From: JBGZEX01 sp041846495
Lineage (GTDB): Bacteria; Bacteroidota; Bacteroidia; Bacteroidales; Marinifilaceae
Reading direction: 5' to 3'
Assembly: GCA_041846495.1 (NCBI GenBank)
Contig: JBGZEX010000075.1
Coordinates: 5,982 to 69,981 of the forward strand
DNA length: 64,000 bases
The notes beneath the pieces are model-generated. The model made no database searches. It was not told the origin of the DNA and saw nothing but the letters and a program-made list of their open reading frames with translations. The position numbers and the translations under genes were made by a program. This document shows, in pieces, positions 18,538-26,945 of the stretch; positions within the stretch are counted from its first letter, which is position 1; every line of letters begins with the position of its first letter.

Positions 18538-19317
18538 TCACCAACTGCCACCGGCACCTCCTCCTCCGAAAGAGCCTCCTCCGAATCCCCCGAAAGAACT
18601 CCCTCCGGAAAAACTTCCGAATCCCCCGAAGGAGCCTCCTTTGGAAGTCCTTCCGAAAGTGGGCCCCCTCCCGAAACTGATAGGGCCTTCAAATCCGCCG
18701 TTATTTCCCTTTTTCGAGAGAGTGCGAATAATATAGATGAAAACGAGGAACCCGACGAGGATAAGCACGGTATTACCATCGGATTTGCCTTTTGTCGAAT
18801 GGAATTCTCCTTTGACGGCTTCGATTATTTTATCTGTTCCGGCCTCTATTCCTTTATAATAACTTCCGGCTTTGAATTCGGGCAGGATATGGTCTCTGAT
18901 GATGCGATTGACTACGGCATCGGGCAAAGCTCCTTCGAGTCCGTAGCCGGTGGCGATGAATATTTCTCCCTTCGATTCGGAAGTTCCCGGTTTTATAAGC
19001 ATCATAATGCCGTTATCCTTCCCTTTTTGGCCGACACCCCACTCTTCGGCCAAGCGTTGGGCATAGTCGGATATGGGATAACCGTAAATGTCTTTAACGG
19101 AGACAACGGAAATTTGAGTAGAGGTGGAATCGTGGAAACGGAGTAATTTAGCCTCGATATTATCGGCTTCTTCCTCGGATAAAATTTTTGCAAAATCGTT
19201 TACTAACCGCGGAGGTTTCATGGGAGAAGGAAAATCCTGAGAAAAAACGTATCGCGGGATAAATAATACGGATAGCGTACAAACGCAACCGAACAGGAAG
19301 GAAAATCGTTTTGTCAT
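18538..19317 (-). CDS. Secreted TPM-domain protein with Gly-rich tail (YgcG type)
   Basis: Protein of 259 aa. It has a signal peptide ending VFS-Q, a TPM domain (PF04536) from about residue 35 to 160 (VNDFAKILSEEE, IMMLIKPG, IFIATGYGLEG), one membrane helix near residue 190 (VLILVGFLVFIYII), and a C-terminal Gly/Ser/Phe-rich tail ending GGGGAGGSW. This layout is the YgcG family. The start is ATG 19317, just after the stop of the second TPM gene. It is the last gene of a LemA-TPM-TPM operon. The function is unsettled; an envelope-repair or stress role is suggested by family context. Confidence 0.85.
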   Translation of the reverse strand: MTKRFSFLFGCVCTLSVLFIPRYVFSQDFPSPMKPPRLVNDFAKILSEEEADNIEAKLLRFHDSTSTQISVVSVKDIYGYPISDYAQRLAEEWGVGQKGKDNGIMMLIKPGTSESKGEIFIATGYGLEGALPDAVVNRIIRDHILPEFKAGSYYKGIEAGTDKIIEAVKGEFHSTKGKSDGNTVLILVGFLVFIYIIRTLSKKGNNGGFEGPISFGRGPTFGRTSKGGSFGGFGSFSGGSSFGGFGGGSFGGGGAGGSW

Positions 19318-19318
19318 T

Positions 19319-19756
19319 TTATTTTTCGAATGATATTTCATCGGATAATTCGTTTTTATCATCGTCCCGATACGGGAAATGGATTTTGAGTTTTTCTCCC
19401 GTAAGACCGATGGCATCGCATATACCTTCGGTTATATGTCCTTTCCGGAAGAAATCGATCATCCTTTCCTTTACGTCTTCCCAGAAATTCGCTTCTACGC
19501 ATCCGTCGATACCGGAATCCCCGATAATAGCGACTTTGCGATCGTCTAACGACAGGTAAATGAGAACTCCGTTTTTAGCTTCGGTTTCGGACATCCCTAA
19601 GCGCATGAATATTTCATAGGCCTGTTCCAAAACCGGTTTCGGGCATTTATTGTCGATATGCACCCTGATTTCCCCCGATGTCTGTTTTTCCGCATTTCGG
19701 ATAGCTGACATAATGTCGGTTATCTCTTTTTTGGAAAATCTTGTTTTTGCATTCAT
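19319..19756 (-). CDS. TPM-domain protein, cytoplasmic/soluble form
   Basis: Protein of 145 aa consisting of a TPM domain without signal peptide or tail. Recognisable features are SGEIRVHID near residue 28, NGVLIYLSLDDRKVAIIGD and the acidic C-terminus. It lies 1 bp after lemA and 1 bp before the YgcG-type gene, so the three are one operon. TPM domains have been reported to have acid-phosphatase or photosystem-repair roles in plants; nothing in this sequence shows which activity applies here. Confidence 0.82.
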   Translation of the reverse strand: MNAKTRFSKKEITDIMSAIRNAEKQTSGEIRVHIDNKCPKPVLEQAYEIFMRLGMSETEAKNGVLIYLSLDDRKVAIIGDSGIDGCVEANFWEDVKERMIDFFRKGHITEGICDAIGLTGEKLKIHFPYRDDDKNELSDEISFEK

Positions 19757-19757
19757 G

Positions 19758-20339
19758 TCAGAAATTTACTTCGGGGGCTTTTCCCGCTCCTGTTACAGTC
19801 GTAAAATACGGTTTGTTTTTAAATCCGAATACGGAGGCAAAAATATTTTGCGGGAAACGTTTTATAAAAAAGTTGTAATTTTTTGCCGTTTCGTTGAATT
19901 TTCTCCGTTCCACTGAAATTCTATTTTCCGTTCCCTCTAACTGTGCTTGAAGTTCGAGAAAGTTCCGGTTGGCTTTGAGATCCGGATACCGCTCTACTAC
20001 GACCATCAATCGAGAGAGTGCGGAGGATAATTCTTGCTGAATGCCGTTTATTTTATTCATTGAAACTTCATCGAGACCGGAAAAATCGATTTTTGTTTGA
20101 GAGGTATTGGCTCGTGCTTCGATTACGGCCTCTAAAGTTTCTTTTTCGTGGGCTGCATACCCTTTTACGGTATTGACTAAATTGGGAATGAGATCCAGTC
20201 GGCGCTGGTATTGATTTTCGACGTTCGACCATTGAGCCGATACGGTTTCCGCTTTTTCTACCATAGAGTTATAAGTGCTTTTACCCCATAGGAATATTCC
20301 CAAGACGATAATAATGGTAATAATCAAACTTTTTTTCAT
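19758..20339 (-). CDS. lemA: LemA family protein
   Basis: Protein of 193 aa with one N-terminal membrane helix (about 4-20) followed by the extended helical LemA domain. Conserved parts include QWSNVENQYQRRLDLIPNLVNTVKGYA (seen at residues 40-66) and the ERYPDLKANRNFLELQ-LEGTENRI region. LemA proteins are anchored in the inner membrane with most of the chain outside. It is first in an operon with two TPM proteins, a frequent arrangement in Bacteroidetes. Confidence 0.92.
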   Translation of the reverse strand: MKKSLIITIIIVLGIFLWGKSTYNSMVEKAETVSAQWSNVENQYQRRLDLIPNLVNTVKGYAAHEKETLEAVIEARANTSQTKIDFSGLDEVSMNKINGIQQELSSALSRLMVVVERYPDLKANRNFLELQAQLEGTENRISVERRKFNETAKNYNFFIKRFPQNIFASVFGFKNKPYFTTVTGAGKAPEVNF

Positions 20340-20365
20340 TGCTCTAATGTATTAATTTTTATATG

Positions 20366-20373
20366 CAAAACTA
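20366..20373 (-). promoter_or_regulatory. Promoter -7 element for lemA operon
   Basis: On the minus strand the sequence reads TAGTTTTG (TAnnTTTG), 27 bp before the lemA start codon. Confidence 0.55.
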
Positions 20374-20505
20374 AATATTTTTTCGTATTAACCAATGTCG
20401 TTCGAGCAATATATGAGGGTGGCAATTTTTTGCAGGCATCGACGGCATCGCGTTAATTTAATATTAAATAGAAAGTGTCGTATGGTTTTTTTTATTCGGC
20501 TGAGG

Positions 20506-20513
20506 TATATTTG
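20506..20513 (+). promoter_or_regulatory. Promoter -7 element for thioredoxin-like gene
   Basis: TATATTTG matches TAnnTTTG and lies 26 bp before the start codon of the TlpA-like gene. Confidence 0.6.
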
Positions 20514-20538
20514 TTGATATTAAATCAATTTTGAAGTT

Positions 20539-21048
20539 ATGAAATTAAAGAAAATGTTTTTTATCGCTTTGATGTCCGTATTCGCATTTTCCAATATTGC
20601 GAATGCACAGCAGAGTGCGGAGTTGAAAGTCGGGGATGAATCTCCGAAATTCAGTTTCCCCGATGTAAAAGGGAATACGGTAAGTTCCGACGATTTCAAG
20701 GGCAAGTACGTATTCATCGACGTGTGGGCAAGTTGGTGTCCCCCCTGTCGCGGTCAATTGCCCCATATGAAGGCATTGGAAGAAAAGATGCACGGGAAAA
20801 ACATCGTTTTCGTGAGCATATCCGTTGATGAAAATGAGAAAGCTTGGAAAGATATGGTGGAGAAGGAATCTCTTACAGGTTATCAACTTCGTGCAAATAT
20901 AGATACTCCTTTTATGAAGAAGTATAAAGTGAACGGCATTCCCCGTTTCATTCTATTGGATAAAGAGGGTAAGATCATAAATCCGAATATGACGCGTCCT
21001 TCCCAGCCCGAGACTTTGAAAACACTCGAGGCTTTGAAGGGGATTTGA
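20539..21048 (+). CDS. TlpA-like periplasmic thioredoxin
   Basis: Protein of 169 aa with a signal peptide ending ANA-Q and a TlpA/ResA-type thioredoxin fold. The redox site WASWCPPC is intact, with the family's cis-Pro in NGIPRFILLD. It would act in the periplasm as a thiol-disulfide reductant, for example for cytochrome maturation or protein repair. It is monocistronic, with a TATATTTG promoter and a strong terminator. Confidence 0.9.
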   Translation: MKLKKMFFIALMSVFAFSNIANAQQSAELKVGDESPKFSFPDVKGNTVSSDDFKGKYVFIDVWASWCPPCRGQLPHMKALEEKMHGKNIVFVSISVDENEKAWKDMVEKESLTGYQLRANIDTPFMKKYKVNGIPRFILLDKEGKIINPNMTRPSQPETLKTLEALKGI

Positions 21049-21070
21049 TAAAAAATAAGAAAAGACTTTG

Positions 21071-21104
21071 TCGGGGATAATCTTTAAGATTATCCCCGAT
21101 TTTG
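21071..21104 (+). terminator. Rho-independent terminator after thioredoxin-like gene
   Basis: Perfect 12-bp stem TCGGGGATAATC / GATTATCCCCGA with a TTTAA loop, followed by TTTTGTT. Located 22 bp after the stop. Confidence 0.9.
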
Positions 21105-21154
21105 TTAGAATATTTAGTATCTTCGCCGAATTATTGAAAATTCAAACACGACTT

Positions 21155-22795
21155 ATGGAGGTTTTTCGACCGAAATTTTTTGATTTATTAAGAGACGGTT
21201 CCATTAAAAAAAGTTTTTCTAAGGACATTTTAGCCGGAATTGTCGTAGGTATCGTAGCGATACCTCTTGCGATAGCCTTTGCCGTAGCTTCGGGCGTTGC
21301 CCCGGGTAAAGGTATTATTACTGCGGTGATAGGCGGATTCATCATTTCTTTTTTGGGAGGAAGCCGTGTACAGATAGGAGGGCCTACGGGGGCTTTTATC
21401 GTAATCGTATTCGGCATTATTCAGGAATACGGTATGGGCGGAATGATGATGGCGACGGTTATGGCCGGTATTATTCTCATATGTTTCGGACTTCTGCGAT
21501 TGGGTACTTTGCTGAAATATATTCCGCATCCTCTTATCGTAGGTTTTACTTCCGGTATTGCCGTAGTTATTCTTACGACTCAGATTCCCGCAGCTTTAGG
21601 ACTTCAAACAGGGGAGCTTCCCGGTAGTTTTATAGGGAAATGGGGGGCATATTTAAAAAATGCGGGGAGTCTTAATTTTTTTGCAGCGGGGACGACCCTT
21701 CTTACGATATTGATTATTTTATTGACGCCTAAAATAACCCGTCGGATTCCGGGTTCTTTTTTGGCAATAGTATTGGTTACGCCTTTGGTGCATTTCTTGT
21801 TTCCCGGCTCGGTAGTCACTATAGGCAGTCTTTACGGAGATATAGGTTTTAGTTTTAATCCTGAGTTGCCCGCCGTCGATTGGGCGAATATCGGGAGCTA
21901 TATCCAACCGGCTATAACGATAGCCATGTTAGGGGCTATAGAATCCTTGCTTTCCGCCGTCGTGGCCGATGGAATGATAGGAGACTCCCATCGTTCGAAT
22001 ACGGAATTGATAGCACAGGGTATCGCCAATGCGGTAGTTCCTTTTTTCGGAGGGATTCCCGCTACCGGAGCCATAGCACGTACGGCCACCAATGTGAAAA
22101 ACGGAGGACGTACGCCCCTTGCCGGAATGATGCATGCCGTTTTTTTATTGCTTATAATGCTTTTTTTCGGGAATTGGGCTTCTCTGATACCGATGTCCTG
22201 TCTTGCCGGAATATTGATAGTCGTCGCTTATAATATGAGCGAATGGCGGAATTTCGTATCCGTATTGAAGGGATCTTTTTTCGATATAATCATATTGTTG
22301 ATTACTTTTTTACTTACCGTATTGGTGGATCTTACCGTTGCAATTCAAATCGGTGTGGTTTTGGCCGCTTTGTTGTTTATGAAACGGATGGCGGATAATG
22401 CTCCGTCCGTTATAAATTCTTTGGATGAGGATGTAGCGGGAATATATAAAAATATTCCCGCCAATATCGGCATATATGAAATCAGCGGACCTTTCTTTTT
22501 TGCCTCGGCGAAGGTGTACTCGGAAACCATTCGGGAAATAGGCCTCGAATATCGAGTCGTCATCATAAGGATGCGTCACGTGCCTTTCGTAGATGCTACG
22601 GGAATCAAGAATTTGAAGGATACCGTGAAATTTCTTCGGTCCAAAGATACGAATATAATATTGTCGGGAGTGAGAGCGGGAGTTAGAAAGGATTTGGATA
22701 AATTCGGAGTGTCTGAACTGGTGGGAGAAAACCGGATTTATTCTAAATTCGAAGAAGCTTTGGAGGCTGCTGTTCGCAGCTCGGAAGAGGTATGA
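21155..22795 (+). CDS. SulP family inorganic anion transporter
   Basis: Inner-membrane anion transporter of about 546 aa. The sulfate-transporter domain (PF00916) has about ten to twelve hydrophobic segments with the signature region GGFIISFLGGSRVQIGGPTGAF near residue 70. A cytoplasmic STAS domain follows (about 435-540: FFFASAKVYSE, VPFVDATGIKNL). Substrate may be bicarbonate, sulfate or another anion. The frame is open upstream to 21068, but that stretch overlaps the terminator of the previous gene, so ATG 21155 is used. Confidence 0.9.
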   Translation: MEVFRPKFFDLLRDGSIKKSFSKDILAGIVVGIVAIPLAIAFAVASGVAPGKGIITAVIGGFIISFLGGSRVQIGGPTGAFIVIVFGIIQEYGMGGMMMATVMAGIILICFGLLRLGTLLKYIPHPLIVGFTSGIAVVILTTQIPAALGLQTGELPGSFIGKWGAYLKNAGSLNFFAAGTTLLTILIILLTPKITRRIPGSFLAIVLVTPLVHFLFPGSVVTIGSLYGDIGFSFNPELPAVDWANIGSYIQPAITIAMLGAIESLLSAVVADGMIGDSHRSNTELIAQGIANAVVPFFGGIPATGAIARTATNVKNGGRTPLAGMMHAVFLLLIMLFFGNWASLIPMSCLAGILIVVAYNMSEWRNFVSVLKGSFFDIIILLITFLLTVLVDLTVAIQIGVVLAALLFMKRMADNAPSVINSLDEDVAGIYKNIPANIGIYEISGPFFFASAKVYSETIREIGLEYRVVIIRMRHVPFVDATGIKNLKDTVKFLRSKDTNIILSGVRAGVRKDLDKFGVSELVGENRIYSKFEEALEAAVRSSEEV

Positions 22796-22838
22796 ATCGA
22801 AGGGATTGAAGCCTACTTCTCAAATAAAATTCGATTTG

Positions 22839-22870
22839 TTTGGGATAAAGAGAAAAAAAACCTAATTTTG
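22839..22870 (+). promoter_or_regulatory. rpmH promoter (-33 and -7)
   Basis: A TTTG at 22839-22842 and TAATTTTG at 22863-22870 are 20 bp apart, the usual -33/-7 spacing of Bacteroidetes housekeeping promoters. The rpmH start follows 39 bp later. Confidence 0.7.
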
Positions 22871-22909
22871 CAGTCCGAACTTTGGAGATAACGATAAAAT
22901 GATAATACT

Positions 22910-23068
22910 ATGAAACGCACATTTCAACCCTCTAACAGAAAGAGAAGGAATAAACACGGTTTTCGCGCCCGTATGGCAACGACGGGAGGTCGTTCGGTAT
23001 TGGCAAGCAGAAGAGCCAAGGGCAGAAAGAAACTTACGGTATCCGACGAACACAGGCATAAAGCGTGA
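22910..23068 (+). CDS. rpmH: 50S ribosomal protein L34
   Basis: Highly basic protein of 52 aa (MKRTFQPSNRKRRNKHGF at the start, then RMATTGGRSVLASRRAKGR), the full L34 pattern with a short C-terminal extension rich in charged residues. It is a structural part of the large subunit. Unlike in many bacteria it is not followed by rnpA; a terminator ends the unit directly. Promoter and terminator frame it as a single-gene transcript. Confidence 0.95.
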   Translation: MKRTFQPSNRKRRNKHGFRARMATTGGRSVLASRRAKGRKKLTVSDEHRHKA

Positions 23069-23084
23069 ATTTTTAAGGTATATG

Positions 23085-23105
23085 AGCTGCTTCGGCAGCT
23101 TTTTT
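23085..23105 (+). terminator. Rho-independent terminator after rpmH
   Basis: Stem AGCTGC / GCAGCT closed by a stable TTCG tetraloop and followed by TTTTT. Confidence 0.88.
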
Positions 23106-23143
23106 AATGCTGTCATCTATCGGGCGTGAAGAATGGTGATTAT

Positions 23144-23848
23144 ATGAATGATTTCAGACGTCTTATCGGGAAGGCGAAGGATCGGTTGAATATATTGGAG
23201 GAAGAGGTCGATGTGGAAGTGTGCAAAGAGTATTTCGAGTTGGTGCGTCGAATTCCGGCCGGGAGTGACGAGTTCAAGAGGTTGAGCCGTACGTATGTTG
23301 AAAATATAAATGATCTTTTTTCCGATGACACGGGCATTGCGGAAAAGCAGCGGATGCTCGCGGTGCTTGCTCAATTGGCGGATGTTACGGTATACAGGAC
23401 GTTGGAGTATTTTTCAAAACAGGATACTCCTCTGAAGGCTTGGGGTGTCGTTGCACTTCAACAGGCCAGAATGTTGTTGTCCGCAACATTGCTCGACGAA
23501 CAGGAGATATTCATATCTTCGGGATTGGGAGGTAAGGACGGTTGTTTGCGTTATTTTTGTGCATTTTCTTATAGAGAAGAGGGGGAGTTGCCCGAATTTC
23601 AGTATAAAACCCTTGTTAAAGAAACGGAATTGGCCCTTTCTTCCGCAGGAGGTGGAGCGGAGTCTTGGGAAACTATGAGCGGATTCGCTACGGTTATTGC
23701 TCTTTTGCCGGTAGATGCGGATATAAAGAGCATTTTCGATAAAATCATTTCGGAATGTAATAATTACGGACAATTTCTTAAGGACAGAGTGATAATAACC
23801 AATGTGAAAAAACTATCCTATAAGGAATTGTCGGAAATATCGGATTAA
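23144..23848 (+). CDS. Conserved hypothetical protein, helical
   Basis: Protein of about 234 aa that I do not recognise. It has no signal peptide or membrane segment. It is rich in charged helical sequence in the first 120 residues, then a mixed region containing GLGGKDGCLRYFCAF and a Gly-rich stretch SSAGGGAESWE. GTG 23126 is an alternative start. The gene runs between the rpmH terminator and obg and overlaps the obg stop by 4 bp in convergent orientation. Likely a Bacteroidales-specific cytoplasmic protein. Confidence 0.6.
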   Translation: MNDFRRLIGKAKDRLNILEEEVDVEVCKEYFELVRRIPAGSDEFKRLSRTYVENINDLFSDDTGIAEKQRMLAVLAQLADVTVYRTLEYFSKQDTPLKAWGVVALQQARMLLSATLLDEQEIFISSGLGGKDGCLRYFCAFSYREEGELPEFQYKTLVKETELALSSAGGGAESWETMSGFATVIALLPVDADIKSIFDKIISECNNYGQFLKDRVIITNVKKLSYKELSEISD

Positions 23849-24831
23849 TTCAGTAGTTTCCAAAGTTCGTCTTTCAGTTCGGTTATTCCGGCTCCGGTTA
23901 CGGAGGATATGAATACGTAGGGAATATCCGGTAGCTCGGCTTTCATTTCTTCGATTAATTCTTTATCGGCATAATCGCTTTTGGAAATGGCGAGCATCCT
24001 TTTTTTATCCAGTAATTCGGGATTATATTGTTTTAATTCGTCGAGCAGAATATGGTATTCCCGGCCTATGTCTTTCGAATCCGCCGGTACCATGAAGAGG
24101 AGGACGGAGTTGCGTTCGATATGCCGAAGGAAGCGTATGCCCAAACCTTTTCCGAGATGTGCTCCTTCGATTATGCCCGGAATATCCGCCATGGCGAAAG
24201 AGCGATTGTCGCGATAGGGGATAATGCCTATGTTGGGAACCAATGTAGTGAAAGGGTAATCGGCGATTTCGGGTTTCGCAGTGGATATGACCGATAGTAA
24301 TGTGGATTTTCCCGCATTGGGGAATCCGACAATACCGACGTCCGCCAGGATTTTTAATTCCAGGATAATGCTTTTTTCGACCCGGGGTTGTCCCGGTTGG
24401 GCATATCTTGGGGTTTGATTCGTGGCGGATTTGAAATTCCAATTTCCCAATCCGCCTTTTCCCCCTTTTACGAGTATTACGGATTCGGCATCTTCGGTGA
24501 TTTCACAGAGGATTTCTCCCGTTTCGGCATCCTTGGCTACCGTTCCTAAAGGAACTTCTATAACGGCATTATCTCCGTCTTTTCCCGTAGAGCGGGATTT
24601 GCTACCGGATTCGCCGTCTCCGGCAAAAACATGCCGTTTGTATTTTAGATGTATGAGAGTCCACAGATTCCGATTGCCCGATAAGATTACGTCCCCTCCT
24701 TTACCTCCGTCCCCTCCGTCGGGTCCTCCTTTGGGAGAAAGTTTATCTCTGTGAAGATGTGTGGAACCGTTTCCGCCGGCTCCGCTTCTACAGAAAATTT
24801 TTACGTAGTCTACAAAATTTGTAACAGCCAT
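23845..24831 (-). CDS. obg: GTPase Obg/CgtA
   Basis: Ribosome-associated GTPase of 328 aa. The Gly-rich Obg fold fills residues 1-160 (GGDGGKGGDVIL). The G domain follows with G1 GFPNAGKS, G3 DIPGIIEGA, and a G4-like SKSD. It lacks the C-terminal OCT domain, which is common in Bacteroidetes. It acts in 50S assembly and stress control. The ATG shares one base with the hpt stop, so it is translationally coupled to hpt. Confidence 0.93.
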   Translation of the reverse strand: MAVTNFVDYVKIFCRSGAGGNGSTHLHRDKLSPKGGPDGGDGGKGGDVILSGNRNLWTLIHLKYKRHVFAGDGESGSKSRSTGKDGDNAVIEVPLGTVAKDAETGEILCEITEDAESVILVKGGKGGLGNWNFKSATNQTPRYAQPGQPRVEKSIILELKILADVGIVGFPNAGKSTLLSVISTAKPEIADYPFTTLVPNIGIIPYRDNRSFAMADIPGIIEGAHLGKGLGIRFLRHIERNSVLLFMVPADSKDIGREYHILLDELKQYNPELLDKKRMLAISKSDYADKELIEEMKAELPDIPYVFISSVTGAGITELKDELWKLLN

Positions 24832-25367
24832 CAGCAAATAATATATAAATCGGGGAAATTTCTTCCCAAACCGTCGTAATCCAGTCCTCTTCCCACCACA
24901 AAATCATTTTCGAGAATCATGGCGTTGTAGTCGGGAATTCTTCCCGTCTTGAGGGCTTTGGGTTTGAAAAACATGGTAGCGATGCAAATGCTTGCAGGCT
25001 CTTCGGCTTTTAAGGTGTTGATGAGATGTTCCATGGACTTGCCGGTATCGATCATATCTTCCAAAATGACGATATTTCTTCCTTTTATCTTTTCGTTCAA
25101 ACCGATGAGCGAGTTTATCCGGTCGGTGGAATTCGTGCCGCAATAAGAAGTGAATTTAATAAAACTCACTTCGGTGTTTTTTAAATCTATATGTTTCAAC
25201 AAATCGGAGGTAAACATAAACGAGCCGTTCAATACGCTTAAAAATATGGGCTCCTTGTCTTTCATATCCCGGTTTATTTCTTCCGCTACTCGTTTGATTT
25301 CCTTGTCGATGAGTTCCCCTTTAATAAGAAGACGGAATTCTTTGTCATGTAGTTTTATCGTTTTCAT
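24831..25367 (-). CDS. hpt: Hypoxanthine phosphoribosyltransferase
   Basis: Purine-salvage enzyme of 178 aa that makes IMP or GMP from hypoxanthine or guanine and PRPP. The PRPP-binding motif VILEDMIDTGKS is present, with SVLNGSFMF near residue 45 and the C-terminal DFVVGRGLDYDGLGRNFPDLY. It is first in an operon with obg. Its promoter faces and overlaps that of purE. Confidence 0.95.
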   Translation of the reverse strand: MKTIKLHDKEFRLLIKGELIDKEIKRVAEEINRDMKDKEPIFLSVLNGSFMFTSDLLKHIDLKNTEVSFIKFTSYCGTNSTDRINSLIGLNEKIKGRNIVILEDMIDTGKSMEHLINTLKAEEPASICIATMFFKPKALKTGRIPDYNAMILENDFVVGRGLDYDGLGRNFPDLYIIC

Positions 25368-25423
25368 AGAAAAAATAGCAATGTTTATCCCTTAATTCCC
25401 GATAGTCCGAAAAGAATTTTAAT

Positions 25424-25431
25424 TATATTTG
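25424..25431 (+). promoter_or_regulatory. Promoter -7 element for purE
   Basis: TATATTTG (TAnnTTTG), 37 bp before the purE start. It is interlocked with the minus-strand element for hpt at 25434-25441. Confidence 0.6.
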
Positions 25432-25433
25432 TA

Positions 25434-25441
25434 CAAATGTA
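25434..25441 (-). promoter_or_regulatory. Promoter -7 element for hpt-obg
   Basis: On the minus strand the sequence is TACATTTG (TAnnTTTG), 66 bp before the hpt start. It shares the palindrome TTTGTACAAA (25428-25437) with the purE promoter. Confidence 0.55.
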
Positions 25442-25468
25442 TGAATTCCTATCCAAAAATCGTAAAAA

Positions 25469-25975
25469 ATGAGACCTAAAGTATCGATAATTATGGGCAG
25501 TACTTCCGACCTCGAGATAATGAATAAGGCTGCTAAGCAATTGGAGGAATTTGAGATTCCTTTCGAACTTCTCGCCCTCTCCGCCCATCGTACTCCGGAT
25601 GCCGTAGAAGAGTTTGCCCGAAATGCCGAGAACAGAGGTATTTCGGTTATTATTGCCGGGGCCGGTATGGCAGCCCATCTTCCGGGGGTTATTGCAGCCA
25701 TGACTCCCATTCCCGTAATCGGAGTGCCGATAAGGTCTTCTTTCGACGGATGGGACGCATTATTGGCTATCGTGCAAATGCCTCCCGGAATACCTGTTGC
25801 TACCGTAGCCGTGAACGGGGCACAGAATGCAGCCGTGTTGGCCGCCCAAATTATTGCCGGAGCCGATGAAAAAGTCAGGTGCACCGTAAAGAATTTCAAA
25901 CGGGAATTAGGCAAGAAGATAGAGAAAGCAAACGACGAACTCAAAACGGTTTCGTATAAATTTAAGACGAATTGA
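25469..25975 (+). CDS. purE: N5-carboxyaminoimidazole ribonucleotide mutase
   Basis: Class I PurE of 168 aa, catalysing the N5-CAIR to CAIR rearrangement in de novo purine synthesis. The substrate loops GSTSDLEIM (near residue 10) and SAHRTPD (near 38) are intact, as is AGAGMAAHLPG. The length is normal for a single-domain PurE. It is transcribed away from hpt. Confidence 0.95.
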   Translation: MRPKVSIIMGSTSDLEIMNKAAKQLEEFEIPFELLALSAHRTPDAVEEFARNAENRGISVIIAGAGMAAHLPGVIAAMTPIPVIGVPIRSSFDGWDALLAIVQMPPGIPVATVAVNGAQNAAVLAAQIIAGADEKVRCTVKNFKRELGKKIEKANDELKTVSYKFKTN

Positions 25976-26023
25976 TTTAGCCGTTTTTGCCGGCTTGATA
26001 CGGAAACTTAAAACAGATACGAT

Positions 26024-26890
26024 ATGCAGCAGTTGAAAATAGTTTCTAAATTTACGAGCCGAGATACTCTCTCTATGGAGTTGTATCTTGTCGAGATATC
26101 GAAGATAAGTCTGTTGACAGTGGAAGAAGAAATCGAATTGGCTACTCAGGCTCAAAAAGGCTCTAAGGAAGCCAAGAAAAAACTGGTGCTGGCCAATCTT
26201 CGTTTCGTAGTATCCGTTGCCAAACAATACCGGAATTTGGGATTGAGTATGGAGGATTTGATAAATGAGGGAAATATCGGATTACTTAAGGCCGTGGATT
26301 ATTTCGACGTGACCAAAGGGTTTAAATTTATTTCTTATGCGGTGTGGTGGATAAGACAATCCATTCTTCAGGCTTTGGCGGATTTCCCGAGATTGATACG
26401 CTTGCCGTTGAGCAAATTGAACGTAATCAATAAAATAAACCGTTATGTGGAATATTATGAGCAGCTTTTGGAACGTCCTCCTACTTATGAAGAAATTGCC
26501 GAAGAATTGAATCTTAAAGAGAAAGAAATTAAGGAAGCTATAGGGCATATGCTGCATCCTATTTATCTGGATCACATTTTTTCCGAAAAGGAAGAATCTT
26601 TTGAAAAGATTGTAGAGTTGTTGATTTCCCGGCAGACGGAGGATAATCGACAATTGTTTTCCTCTCCTTCGTTCCTTTTGGAATTGGAACGTTCTTTGGA
26701 GCGGCTCCCGGAGCCGGAACGTAAGGTGTTGATATGGTATTACGGGCTTTATGGGGAGTTCCCCCATACGTTCGAAAGTATCGGACAAAAAATGAGCCGT
26801 TCTTGTGAGCGGGTACGCCAAATATATTGCGATGCCATACGGCATATGAAAGAAGAGAGTGTGAAAAAAAGGCTTCGGGAATTTCTATGA
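26024..26890 (+). CDS. RNA polymerase sigma-70 factor, RpoD-like paralogue
   Basis: Sigma factor of 288 aa with the short Bacteroidetes layout: region 1.2 (residues 17-50), region 2 (LANLRFVVSVAKQY, LINEGNIGLLKAVDYFD, KFISYAVWWIRQSI), region 3 and region 4. It differs from the highly conserved primary sigma where that factor has an Ala-Glu-Gln-Ser-Arg stretch (here ADFPRLIRLP) and in the region 4.2 recognition helix (MSRSCERVRQIY instead of FGLTRERVRQIK). It is therefore more likely an alternative group-2 factor than the primary one, although region 2.4 is well kept. It lies 48 bp after purE. Confidence 0.85.
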   Translation: MQQLKIVSKFTSRDTLSMELYLVEISKISLLTVEEEIELATQAQKGSKEAKKKLVLANLRFVVSVAKQYRNLGLSMEDLINEGNIGLLKAVDYFDVTKGFKFISYAVWWIRQSILQALADFPRLIRLPLSKLNVINKINRYVEYYEQLLERPPTYEEIAEELNLKEKEIKEAIGHMLHPIYLDHIFSEKEESFEKIVELLISRQTEDNRQLFSSPSFLLELERSLERLPEPERKVLIWYYGLYGEFPHTFESIGQKMSRSCERVRQIYCDAIRHMKEESVKKRLREFL

Positions 26891-26945
26891 AACTTCGTAC
26901 GGTATTGTTTTATTACGGCAAAAATACATCGACCGTATAGCCTTG

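Noticed and set aside
18479..18736. Pro-rich ORF on the + strand
   Set aside because: It is the complement of the Gly-rich tail of the YgcG-type TPM protein.
22910..23848. rnpA expected after rpmH
   Set aside because: The gene after rpmH lacks the RNase P protein motif and is separated by a terminator; rnpA must lie elsewhere.
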